From NCBI GenBank assembly GCA_003223995.1, contig QHYA01000118.1, positions 1 through 5,318 of the forward strand: 5,318 nt of DNA, written 5' to 3'. Positions 1-5,318 of this stretch are shown piece after piece. How positions within the stretch are numbered: the stretch's first letter is position 1; each line of letters begins with the position of its first letter. A program made the position numbers and the translations under genes. This DNA is from Acidobacteriota bacterium. Lineage in GTDB: Bacteria; Acidobacteriota; Polarisedimenticolia; QHYA01. The notes below the pieces were generated by a model. It was not told the origin of the DNA. It worked only from the letters and a program-made list of their open reading frames with translations, and made no database searches.

Positions 1-177
1 CAGTGGGACTTCTACATCGCCTTCGCCATGTTCCGCCTGAGCGCCATCGCGCAGGGCATCATGGGCCGCGTGGTGGCCGGCACCGCCAACGATCCCAACG
101 CGCGCGATCGTGGTCGCCGCGCCCGGCCGCTCGCCGACGCCGCGTGGGGGCTGATCGAGAAGAGCTTCGCCGCCTGA
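1..177 (+). CDS. C-terminal end of an ACAD10/11-like phosphotransferase family protein (partial)
   Basis: Frame 1 is open from the window edge to TGA at 175-177 and gives 58 residues starting QWDFYIAFAMFRLSAIAQGI and ending in IEKSFAA. From memory of the family, the pattern W-[DE]-F-Y-x-A-F-x-x-F-R-L-x-A-I-x-Q-G, followed by R-x-x-x-G-T-A-N-D-P, is the typical C-terminus of COG3173 aminoglycoside-phosphotransferase-like proteins. This domain also forms the N-terminal half of ACAD10/ACAD11, which phosphorylate 4-hydroxyacyl-CoA substrates. In bacteria these proteins usually sit with acyl-CoA dehydrogenase and fatty-acid genes. The kinase-fold catalytic residues lie upstream of the window, so activity cannot be judged. 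It is probably cytoplasmic. The gene converges on the Sco-like remnant and is functionally unrelated to the copper genes to its right. Confidence 0.75.
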   Translation, partial: QWDFYIAFAMFRLSAIAQGIMGRVVAGTANDPNARDRGRRARPLADAAWGLIEKSFAA

Positions 178-528
178 GCGGCGTCTCGTTCCCCGGCCGT
201 CGAACGCCGTGTGGCGCATCCAGTGACTGCCCGCGTCGTTGCCGATCACGACGCGATTGGACGTCTGCTCGGCCTGGTCGATGGACAAGCGCCTCGCCGT
301 CTCGAGAGGGCAAACGTCTCTGCAGTTCGTCGAAGTGAACGTGACGAGGACGTGCGCGTTCTTGATCACATCGTACGAGTGGACCGTGTGACTGTCCTGG
401 ATGACCAGGAGAACGTTCGGAAAGTAGGCGGCATTCGAGGCCGAGCCCTGGGGCTCAGCGGGACCGACGGCGACGATCGTGAGCGTCGCCGACGCCACGA
501 GCACGACAGCCCGAGCGAGATTCGCCAC
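178..528 (-). pseudogene. Truncated Sco1/SenC-like copper protein, N-terminal half only
   Basis: A minus-strand frame starts at GTG 526-528, behind a perfect AGGAGG 7 bases upstream. Residues 1-25 look like a signal peptide (hydrophobic VVLVASATLTIVAV, then small residues). Residues 35-78 match the intact Sco protein of this window: Y-F-P-N-V-L-L-V-x-x-D against Y-H-L-P-N-V-E-L-V-x-x-D, then V-x-x-Y-D, then T-N-C-x-D-x-C-P-x-x-T-A. Cys69 and Cys73 form the CxxxCP copper/thiol motif of Sco proteins (codons 322-324 and 310-312). After about residue 80 the match fades. The thioredoxin-fold C-terminal half and the third copper ligand, a histidine, are absent. The frame has no stop and stays open to base 1, antisense to the phosphotransferase end, so I annotate only to 178. 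It is most likely a 3'-truncated, decaying paralogue. Other possibilities are an unusual short exported CxxxCP protein or a sequence error. Confidence 0.6.
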
Positions 529-532
529 CTGG

Positions 533-541
533 CCTCCTCCT
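533..541 (-). promoter_or_regulatory. Strong Shine-Dalgarno for the GTG start at 528
   Basis: Read on the minus strand, 541 to 529 is AGGAGGAGGCCAG followed by GTG. AGGAGG (541-536) lies 7 bases from the start, and an overlapping GGAGG (537-533) lies 4 bases from it. This decides the start of the Sco-like remnant and argues that the frame was once a translated gene. Confidence 0.6.
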
Positions 542-545
542 CTCC

Positions 546-871
546 ATCCCCGGGGAGCCACGAGCAGCAGGCGCGCACGCTGGGCCGCACCTGCAGGAGC
601 CGCCCGTCGCTGCCGCAACATCCCGGCCAGGCGAGATTCGCCCGTCGCGGCGGCGCGTTATGGACGCGTCCTCGGCGGGATCGGCGCAATCTGTAAACTC
701 TTCCGACATAGAACGAACGTTTGGTGCCCCGAAAGCCCCGGGAGCCGGGCAAAAAGACCGACTGCCGCCGTTCCGGCCATCATCGATGCTGCGATCTGTC
801 AGCTTTTCCGTCATCCCAGCCACCCTCGGCGCCGGTGCTACAGTGAGTTTGCCGGTCTGCTCGGCCGCTCA
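546..871. other. Divergent intergenic region
   Basis: About 330 bases separate the Sco-like remnant's ribosome site from that of the M48 lipoprotein gene. Long frames cross this stretch on both strands, but their translations are Arg/Ser/Pro-rich and resemble no family I know, as expected of chance frames in GC-rich DNA. The least GC-rich patch, around 690-722, is the likeliest place for promoters, but I could not find a convincing -35/-10 pair there on either strand. A 5-bp inverted repeat, CCCGG-GAG-CCGGG, lies near 736-748. It has no T-run on the plus side and I assign it no function. Confidence 0.5.
836..844 (+). promoter_or_regulatory. Possible extended -10 promoter element for the M48 gene
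   Basis: TGCTACAGT contains a TG-n extension followed by TACAGT, which matches 4 of 6 bases of TATAAT. It would start transcription near 850, about 30 bases before the ATG at 882. No good -35 hexamer lies 16-18 bases upstream, so this rests on the extended -10 pattern alone. Confidence 0.3.
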
Positions 872-881
872 CGAGGTCACG

Positions 882-1628
882 ATGGCGAGTCGCTGGTGGT
901 GGGTCGTGTCCGGGGCCCTGGTGCTGCCTCTCGTCGGCTGCGCAACCGTGAAGCCGCAGCTCGGGACGGCTCCCCCCGAGGTGACGACGGTGTTTCGCGA
1001 TCTGGCTCAGGCGGCTGGTCGTGACGGCGCGAGCGTGATCGTGAGCGAGCGTCCGTCGCCCCTGATCAATGCCGCCTCGGCCGGCGGCTCGCGGTTCATC
1101 GTGACGTCAGGTCTGGTCGAGACCAGCAACCGATGCCTGCTGATCGGAGTCGCAGCCCACGAGCTTGCCCATGACACGCTGGGCCACGTGCAGGCGGCTC
1201 GCTCAACCCGGACGGGTGTGAGCGCCGCCGCCAACGTCGTGGGCGCCTTCATTCCGTTCGGCGGCCTGGTCGTGCAGCTCGCAGCGATGCCAGCGCTGCA
1301 AGCCTACAGTCGCAGCCAGGAGGCCGAGGCGGACAGGGAGGCGATCGTCATTCTGGATCGCGCCGGACAGCCACGGTGGATGCTGCGCTACGCCTTCGAC
1401 TTCTTGACGCGGCTGCACGGCGAGGGGGGCGGCGGCTGGCTGAGCTCTCACCCCGCCAGGCAGGATCGGCTCGCGGAGCAGCCGGAATTCGACGACCGTG
1501 TGACCGACGTCTGCGGCCCCGACATCGAAATGGATCGCCAGGTCGCCATCGCGCGCACCCGTGTTTTCCTGGCGCGTGAGCGTGCCCCGGCGGATGATTC
1601 CCGGGAGGACGAAGCCGCGCGCGACTGA
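882..1628 (+). CDS. M48-family zinc metalloprotease lipoprotein
   Basis: The product is 248 residues and probably an envelope protease of the BepA/LoiP/Oma1-like M48 group, whose members act in outer-membrane quality control. Residues 5-20 form a lipoprotein signal with lipobox L-V-G-C, so Cys20 should be lipidated. The catalytic HELAH is at residues 93-97, where the two histidines bind zinc and Glu94 is the base. The third zinc ligand is Glu147 in SRSQEAEAD (ExxxD to Asp151). SSHP with His190 matches the downstream conserved (T/S)HP motif of the family. A hydrophobic stretch at about 114-137 may pack against the membrane. No TPR repeats follow, so this is a minimal protease domain. I chose ATG 882 because GAGGT (873-877) precedes it and it puts the signal sequence at the N-terminus. 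The same frame is open back to an ATG at 660, but that extension lacks a ribosome site and would bury the signal. The physiological substrate is unknown. Confidence 0.9.
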   Translation: MASRWWWVVSGALVLPLVGCATVKPQLGTAPPEVTTVFRDLAQAAGRDGASVIVSERPSPLINAASAGGSRFIVTSGLVETSNRCLLIGVAAHELAHDTLGHVQAARSTRTGVSAAANVVGAFIPFGGLVVQLAAMPALQAYSRSQEAEADREAIVILDRAGQPRWMLRYAFDFLTRLHGEGGGGWLSSHPARQDRLAEQPEFDDRVTDVCGPDIEMDRQVAIARTRVFLARERAPADDSREDEAARD

Positions 1629-1646
1629 CGTCGCTAACGCGACGTC
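1627..1646. terminator. Perfect inverted repeat spanning both convergent stop codons
   Basis: GACGTCGC (1627-1634), loop TAAC, and GCGACGTC (1639-1646) form a perfect 8-bp stem with a 4-base loop. It overlaps the TGA of the M48 gene (1626-1628) and contains the TAG of the propeller gene (1634-1636). It could act as a terminator or RNA 3'-end stabiliser in both directions. No T-tract follows on either strand, so it is not a classic intrinsic terminator. Confidence 0.4.
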
Positions 1647-2713
1647 GACACCGTCGTGGCGGCGAAGTTCGCCACCCAGACGTCGGCGCCGTCCGATGTC
1701 ACGCCGAAGGGCCCTGCGCCGGTCGCGTGGGTGGCCAGCACGGCGCCGTCGCCTGGTCGAAGCCGCGTCACGGTGTTGACGCCGTTGCTCGCGACCCAGA
1801 TGCTCACCCCGTCGAAGATGACGCCGGCCGCGCCGTCGCCCACCGCGAAGACGCCTAGCTGGAGGCCGTCCGACGCCCGGAGCTTGCTCACGGTGCCGTC
1901 GAAGAAATTCGTGATCCAGACGTTCGCGCCGTCGAAGGCGGCTCCGAACGGACCCTTGCCAACCAGGAACGTCCCCAGCACGACGCCCGTGGCGCCATCG
2001 AGCTTCGTGACCGTGTCACTCATGTTGTTCGCGACCCACAGATTGGCCCCGTCCCAGGCGGCGCCCAGTGGCCGCGTTCCGACAGGGTAGCTGGCAAGCG
2101 TCGCGCCCTCCCGGGAGAGCTTCGTCACGGTGCCGTCGTTCCGATTCAACACCCAGATGTTGCCGCCACCGCTCACGAGGCCGCCCGGACCGTCTCCCAC
2201 CTTGAATGTGCCCAGCGCGGCCCCGTCGCTCGCGCCGAGCTTCGTCACGGTGTTGTCGCCGAGATTCGCCACCCAGATTCCCGAAGGGTCGGCCAGTACC
2301 GCGACGGGCTGGCTGCCGACGGAAACGGCCGCGAGCGGCTGGCCATTCTTGGCGAGGACGCGCGTCACCGAGTTGCCGAACTGCGATGCCACCCACAGCG
2401 AGGTCCCATCGAAGGCTAGCGCTTCGGCACCGCCTCCCGAGCTCGCAAGCAGCGGCACCTCACGGAGGGCAGGTACCTCTGTTGAGCCCGACGCAGGGCC
2501 CGGCTGCTGCGTCGGCGCCACCTCGAGCCAGCGTCCCGCATTCACGGAAGACGCGGGGAAGCGGCCGGGGCTTGACGCGAGAGCGGCAACGTCGGCAACG
2601 TCGGCATCACCGGCGGAAAGGAGCGGCTTCGGGCTCGGGCTCTGGCTTGGGCTCGGGTAACACAGCCAGCCCGCTGCGGCGAGGAAGAAGATCACGAACG
2701 CGGGTCGCGTCAT
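1634..2713 (-). CDS. Secreted YncE/YVTN-like beta-propeller repeat protein
   Basis: The product is 359 residues. Residues 5-18 are a hydrophobic export signal. Cys18 follows it, but W-L-C is a poor lipobox, so secretion is more likely than lipidation. Residues 20-80 are a Pro/Ser/Ala-rich linker. From residue 95 onward the protein is six 39-40-residue units plus a half unit, each resembling DG-x-x-x-WVAN-x-x-x-x-TVTKL followed by G-x-x-L-x-x-x-x-VG. These are beta-propeller blades of the YncE/NHL/virginiamycin-lyase-like type. The C-terminus stops partway through blade 7, and residues 83-91 (LREVPLLAS) resemble the missing last strand, so the ring probably closes with an N-terminal strand. 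No catalytic residues can be recognised. Propellers of this kind mostly bind partners or ligands. ATG 2713 lies 3 bases after the Sco stop (TAA-GGG-ATG), so translation is probably coupled. It is the last gene of the copper operon. Confidence 0.92.
   Translation of the reverse strand: MTRPAFVIFFLAAAGWLCYPSPSQSPSPKPLLSAGDADVADVAALASSPGRFPASSVNAGRWLEVAPTQQPGPASGSTEVPALREVPLLASSGGGAEALAFDGTSLWVASQFGNSVTRVLAKNGQPLAAVSVGSQPVAVLADPSGIWVANLGDNTVTKLGASDGAALGTFKVGDGPGGLVSGGGNIWVLNRNDGTVTKLSREGATLASYPVGTRPLGAAWDGANLWVANNMSDTVTKLDGATGVVLGTFLVGKGPFGAAFDGANVWITNFFDGTVSKLRASDGLQLGVFAVGDGAAGVIFDGVSIWVASNGVNTVTRLRPGDGAVLATHATGAGPFGVTSDGADVWVANFAATTVSTSR
1637..2431 (-). repeat. In-gene tandem repeat of about 120 bp (propeller blades)
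   Basis: On the plus strand the motif A(C/T)CCA(G/C)A recurs at 1674, 1794, 1914, 2034, 2151, 2271 and 2391, at intervals of 120, 120, 120, 117, 120 and 120 bases. It is the reverse complement of the codons for the conserved (I/V/L)WV(A/I/L) strand. The units have diverged at DNA level but keep length and phase, which indicates repeated internal duplication of one blade. Confidence 0.85.
2624..2656 (-). repeat. Low-complexity Pro/Ser linker
   Basis: This short GC-rich simple repeat (GGGCTCGGG-like units on the plus strand) encodes PSPSQSPSPKP just after the propeller's signal sequence. It is probably a flexible spacer between the export signal or membrane and the folded ring. Confidence 0.5.
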
Positions 2714-2716
2714 CCC

Positions 2717-3397
2717 TTACGCGACTGGCGCGCGGGGAGCCTTGCCCGGGAGCGGCCGGTCGAACTCCCACAGAAGGATGGTCAGGAGATGCTTGGGGTT
2801 CGCCATTCCCTGGGCGGCCCCCCAGATCATCAGCGGCTCCGTGCCGTAGCGCAACATCCCCACGTGGTTGGTCTTGTTGGCGTCTTCCACCGGGTCGGCA
2901 TATGCGAAGCCGAGCGCCTTGCGCAAGCGCTCGACGTGCTCGGGTTTGCCCGTCAGAAACGTCCACCCCGGGCGAACGCTGTAGGCACGGGCGTAGCGCG
3001 CGAGGACCGCCGGCGTGTCGTGGTCGGGCGAGAGCGTGATGGAGTAGAAGAAGATGTCCCGTCCCACCCGATCCCCGAGGAGCTTCTGGACCTGGACGAG
3101 GTTCGCGGTGGTGATGGGACACGTGCCGTCGGCGCAGTTCGTGTACATGAAATTGATGACGACCTTCCGGTCTTTGACCAGGTCGTCGTAGAAGCGGACC
3201 TTCTTGCCGTCGTGGGTGACGAGCTCAACGTTCGGAAGATGGTATCGCTGGAGCCGCTCTCGTGGATCCATCCTCGGTCGCTGACGATCCACGCTGTCGG
3301 AATGCGAGCTCGTCTTCCGCGTCCACGCCGCGACCCCGGCGGCGACCGTCGCCAGACCGAATGCCGTCAGTCCCGCACGCCGCGTCATCGCTGACAT
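2717..3397 (-). CDS. Sco1/SenC-family copper chaperone, CxxxxCP variant
   Basis: The product is 226 residues, a usual Sco length. Residues 5-24 (TRRAGLTAFGLATVAAGVAA) form a signal or anchor with a twin-arginine-like TRRAGL start, so the thioredoxin-fold domain should lie outside the cytoplasm. The domain runs from about 50 to 215: YHLPNVELV, then F-Y-D-D-L-V-K, then VINFMYTNC. The Cys pair is Cys88 and Cys93 with four residues between (CADGTCP), where classical Sco has three. DIFFYSITLSPDHDTP and GWTFLTGKPEHV are typical of the family. His178 in NKTNHVGML is the likely third copper ligand. Sco proteins bind copper through Cys-x-x-x-Cys plus His and metallate or reduce copper sites of oxidases. 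The start is ATG 3397, behind GGGAGA. The gene lies 33 bases after the multicopper oxidase and 3 bases before the propeller, so its client is probably the oxidase (inference). A peroxiredoxin-like role is possible but less likely. Confidence 0.93.
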   Translation of the reverse strand: MSAMTRRAGLTAFGLATVAAGVAAWTRKTSSHSDSVDRQRPRMDPRERLQRYHLPNVELVTHDGKKVRFYDDLVKDRKVVINFMYTNCADGTCPITTANLVQVQKLLGDRVGRDIFFYSITLSPDHDTPAVLARYARAYSVRPGWTFLTGKPEHVERLRKALGFAYADPVEDANKTNHVGMLRYGTEPLMIWGAAQGMANPKHLLTILLWEFDRPLPGKAPRAPVA

Positions 3398-3400
3398 GTC

Positions 3401-3406
3401 TCTCCC
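3401..3406 (-). promoter_or_regulatory. Ribosome binding site of the Sco gene
   Basis: The minus strand reads AGGAAAGGGAGAGAC immediately before ATG 3397, so a purine-rich GGGAGA sits 3-4 bases upstream of the start, with a second AGGA further out. It lies in the 33-base gap after the oxidase stop and supports independent initiation within a shared transcript. Confidence 0.55.
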
Positions 3407-3430
3407 TTTCCTCGCCGACGTTCCGGCTGC

Positions 3431-5318
3431 CTACGGCGTCTTGTTGTTGTCACCCTCATCCGCGACCTGGAAGAGCAGGAGCATCGCGTGGTCCTCGTGG
3501 ATCGTGTTGTGGCAGTGCATGGGCCAGCCGCCGCGGAAGTCGCGGAACCGGAAGAGCAGCTCGATCTCCTCGTTGAACCCCAGACGCGCCACGTCCTTCC
3601 GGCCGAATTCGATGTCGCCCCGCCGGATGAGCCGGTTGTTGCGCCGGGCCATCTGGAACTCTTCCAGGTGGATGTGGATGGGATGCTGCCACCCGCCGGA
3701 GTTGTTCTGGATGATCCAGCGCTCGGCGGTATTCCGCTCGATCGTGAAGCGGAAGCGCGTGCAGTCGGCGAACTGCTGATTGATCGCCCACTGGCCGTTC
3801 CGTCGCTCGAACCGGAACGTGCGCGTGATCCGGATCCGGTCCTCCTTGGCGGCCGCGTTGTCGGTCGGTCTCGGCGGTGTGCAGATCGGAGCGAACGTGC
3901 AGTCTTTCCCGGCCGCTCGGGCATCGGCGATCATCTGGGCCGGCGACAGGCTGTTGTCCGGCGCCGGAGTGTTGCCGACGATCCTGAACTCCATCAAGAA
4001 ATCGCCCTGACCCGCGGGGAGGATCTTGTCCGTGGGCGCCCGTCCGTTGACCTGCTCCAGACGGTTCTCCAGACGGATCGTCCGGGAGCCGGTCGCCCGG
4101 AAGATCTCGTCGAAGTCGATGATGATGTCCGCCCGCTCGGCGACGGACAGACGCACGCTCTGGACGCGGATGGGATCGTCGAGGAGGTTCCCATCGGTCG
4201 TCGTGATCGCCGTGTACGGGATCTTCTGGTTCAGGTTGCCGGGGTTGGTGAGGAACAGCTCGTAGAACCGGGACGGCCCGCCGTCGAGGACGCGGAATCG
4301 GTATCGGCGCCGCTTCACCTCCATGAACGGCTGGAGCGTGCCGTTCACGAGGAACTTGTCGCCGACGAGGCCGTCCAGTCCGAACGTGTCGAAGCACAGC
4401 TCGCCGTCCGGAGTGAACAGCTTGTCGGTGAGGACGAGGGGAAGATCGAAGGCCGGGTAGGGGAAGAAGCTGGGGAGCCGGAATCCCGTCGTCTCGTCGC
4501 CGGTGTCGAACTCGTTGAAGATGAACTCGTTGCCAGCCAGGCCCTTGTAGACGTTCTCGGCCGTGTGCTCGGCGCGATGGTCGTGGTACCAGAGCGTCGT
4601 CAGCGTTTCTCGGATGTCGCCGTTGGTGGCCGTGAACTGGGGCGTATCGAACCCCGCTCGGGCCATCGTCTCGAAGTAGTCGTAGAACTGGCCGATGAAG
4701 AAGAACCGGCCTTGCTTGAACGGGTTGGTGCTCTCCCCTCCGGTCGTCGGATCACACGGGCCGCCGTCACTGTCCGGCCCGGCGTGCCAGTTGTGCGTAT
4801 GCGTCGAGACCTCGGGCACCCCGAAGCCGCGCGTATCGAAGGACAGCTCGTTGAAGCGGCGAATGAGGATCGGCCGCCCGTAGCGAGGCACGATCAAGGG
4901 CCCAGGGGAGTGCGCAACGTCCGAGGCGGCCGCTCCGCCCAGGTTGAACCCCCAGATCAAGTTCTTCCCGATGCGGCCGAGGTTCGTCGGATTGTCGCTG
5001 AACGTGGCGTTGAAGTTCGGCCGCATGCGGCTGGCGAAGAACTGCTGCGGCGGAAACCGGTCGCGGAACTGGTGGACTTGCGTGCGTCCCTCGAACGGAA
5101 TTCCCGTGGCGGGATTGACGTTGCGATTGGGTACCGCCGTCGGCGGCGAGAACGTGAACGCCGGGTCGACCGCGGGGTTTCGCTCCGGCAGGAGCGGCGG
5201 GAACGGGATGGGATCCACGAACGCGATCGTGGGCGGGCTGCACCCGGGTTTGCACTCGCCCGGATTGCACGTGTCGGCCCACGCGCTCAGGCCGCTCTTG
5301 TGTGCCAGGTAGCCCGAG
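3431..5318 (-). CDS. Multicopper oxidase (partial, N-terminus beyond the window)
   Basis: At least 628 codons end at TAG 3431-3433. The frame is open to the window edge, so the GTG at 5218 is not the real start. Residue numbers here count from that GTG. All four copper motifs are present: H140-T-H142-N-W-H145 (type 2/3 site), H212-D-H214, H512-P-I-H-I-H517, and H568-C-H570-N-T-I-H574-x4-M579. Cys569, His512 and His574 with axial Met579 make the type 1 site; the other eight histidines build the trinuclear cluster. Three cupredoxin domains fit roughly at 85-240, 255-415 and 465-590. Such enzymes oxidise phenols, bilirubin-like compounds or metal ions (Mn, Fe, Cu) and reduce O2 to water. The axial Met and the HCHxxxHxxxxM layout resemble CotA/bilirubin oxidase, but the first motif is not the usual HxHG and the substrate cannot be read from the sequence. 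The visible N-terminal part carries a Cys cluster (CNPGECKPGC) at about 5237-5269. It is the first gene seen of the operon with Sco and the propeller. Confidence 0.93.
   Translation of the reverse strand, partial: SGYLAHKSGLSAWADTCNPGECKPGCSPPTIAFVDPIPFPPLLPERNPAVDPAFTFSPPTAVPNRNVNPATGIPFEGRTQVHQFRDRFPPQQFFASRMRPNFNATFSDNPTNLGRIGKNLIWGFNLGGAAASDVAHSPGPLIVPRYGRPILIRRFNELSFDTRGFGVPEVSTHTHNWHAGPDSDGGPCDPTTGGESTNPFKQGRFFFIGQFYDYFETMARAGFDTPQFTATNGDIRETLTTLWYHDHRAEHTAENVYKGLAGNEFIFNEFDTGDETTGFRLPSFFPYPAFDLPLVLTDKLFTPDGELCFDTFGLDGLVGDKFLVNGTLQPFMEVKRRRYRFRVLDGGPSRFYELFLTNPGNLNQKIPYTAITTTDGNLLDDPIRVQSVRLSVAERADIIIDFDEIFRATGSRTIRLENRLEQVNGRAPTDKILPAGQGDFLMEFRIVGNTPAPDNSLSPAQMIADARAAGKDCTFAPICTPPRPTDNAAAKEDRIRITRTFRFERRNGQWAINQQFADCTRFRFTIERNTAERWIIQNNSGGWQHPIHIHLEEFQMARRNNRLIRRGDIEFGRKDVARLGFNEEIELLFRFRDFRGGWPMHCHNTIHEDHAMLLLFQVADEGDNNKTP

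Noticed and set aside
211..696. Long plus-strand frame of 161 codons
   Set aside because: It is the antisense shadow of the Sco-like remnant and the intergenic region. The translation is Arg/Asp-rich with no recognisable family or signal, and it lacks a ribosome site.
736..748. Inverted repeat CCCGG-GAG-CCGGG as a terminator
   Set aside because: It has a short stem, no T-tract on the plus strand and no gene ending just before it on either strand.
366..823. Overlapping minus-strand frames upstream of and across the GTG at 528
   Set aside because: The products are Arg/Ser-rich with no family resemblance. The frame with the signal peptide and CxxxCP motif explains this region better.
660..881. 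N-terminal extension of the M48 gene to ATG 660
   Set aside because: It has no ribosome site and would place the lipoprotein signal and lipobox about 94 residues into the protein.
2206..3039. 277-codon plus-strand frame
   Set aside because: It runs opposite the propeller and Sco genes, has Arg/Pro/Ser-rich composition and matches no domain I know. It is a shadow in GC-rich DNA.
3456..4397. 313-codon minus-strand frame inside the oxidase gene
   Set aside because: It is a frame-shifted shadow of the multicopper oxidase, Arg/Pro/His-rich, whereas the true frame carries all four copper motifs.
5216..5218. GTG as the start codon of the multicopper oxidase
   Set aside because: The same frame stays open to the window edge, includes plausible coding sequence, and no signal peptide follows this GTG, although the enzyme is expected to be exported.

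Overview
This window is high-GC bacterial DNA. The codon use, the protein families and the gene mix (Sco-type copper protein, multicopper oxidase, repeat propeller, M48 lipoprotein) suggest a soil- or sediment-type bacterium such as Acidobacteriota, Rokubacteria or a relative. The phylum is a guess, because no phylogenetic marker lies in the window. I saw no rRNA, tRNA, CRISPR array, transposase or phage gene.

Layout, left to right. Positions 1-177 (+) hold the last 58 codons of an ACAD10/11-like (COG3173) phosphotransferase-family protein. Converging on it, on the minus strand, is an easily missed reading frame starting with GTG at 528. It encodes a signal peptide and the N-terminal half of an Sco1/SenC-type copper protein, including a CxxxCP motif. 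It then loses homology and has no stop codon before the window edge, so I call it a truncated Sco paralogue. Positions 529-881 are a divergent intergenic region. Positions 882-1628 (+) encode a small M48-family zinc metalloprotease lipoprotein.

The right two thirds is one minus-strand operon, read right to left. First comes a multicopper oxidase (3431 to beyond 5318, N-terminus outside the window) with all four copper-binding motifs. After a 33-base gap comes an intact Sco protein (2717-3397) with an unusual CxxxxCP spacing. Three bases later comes a secreted repeat beta-propeller (1634-2713) built from 40-residue units. The propeller and protease genes converge with only 5 bases between their stop codons, and a perfect 8-bp inverted repeat spans both stops.

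How the genes may work together (inference): the Sco protein could deliver copper to, or keep reduced the copper-site thiols of, the exported multicopper oxidase. The propeller could be an exported partner or scaffold. The truncated Sco copy about 2.2 kb further along the same strand suggests an earlier duplication or a larger ancestral copper cluster that has partly decayed.
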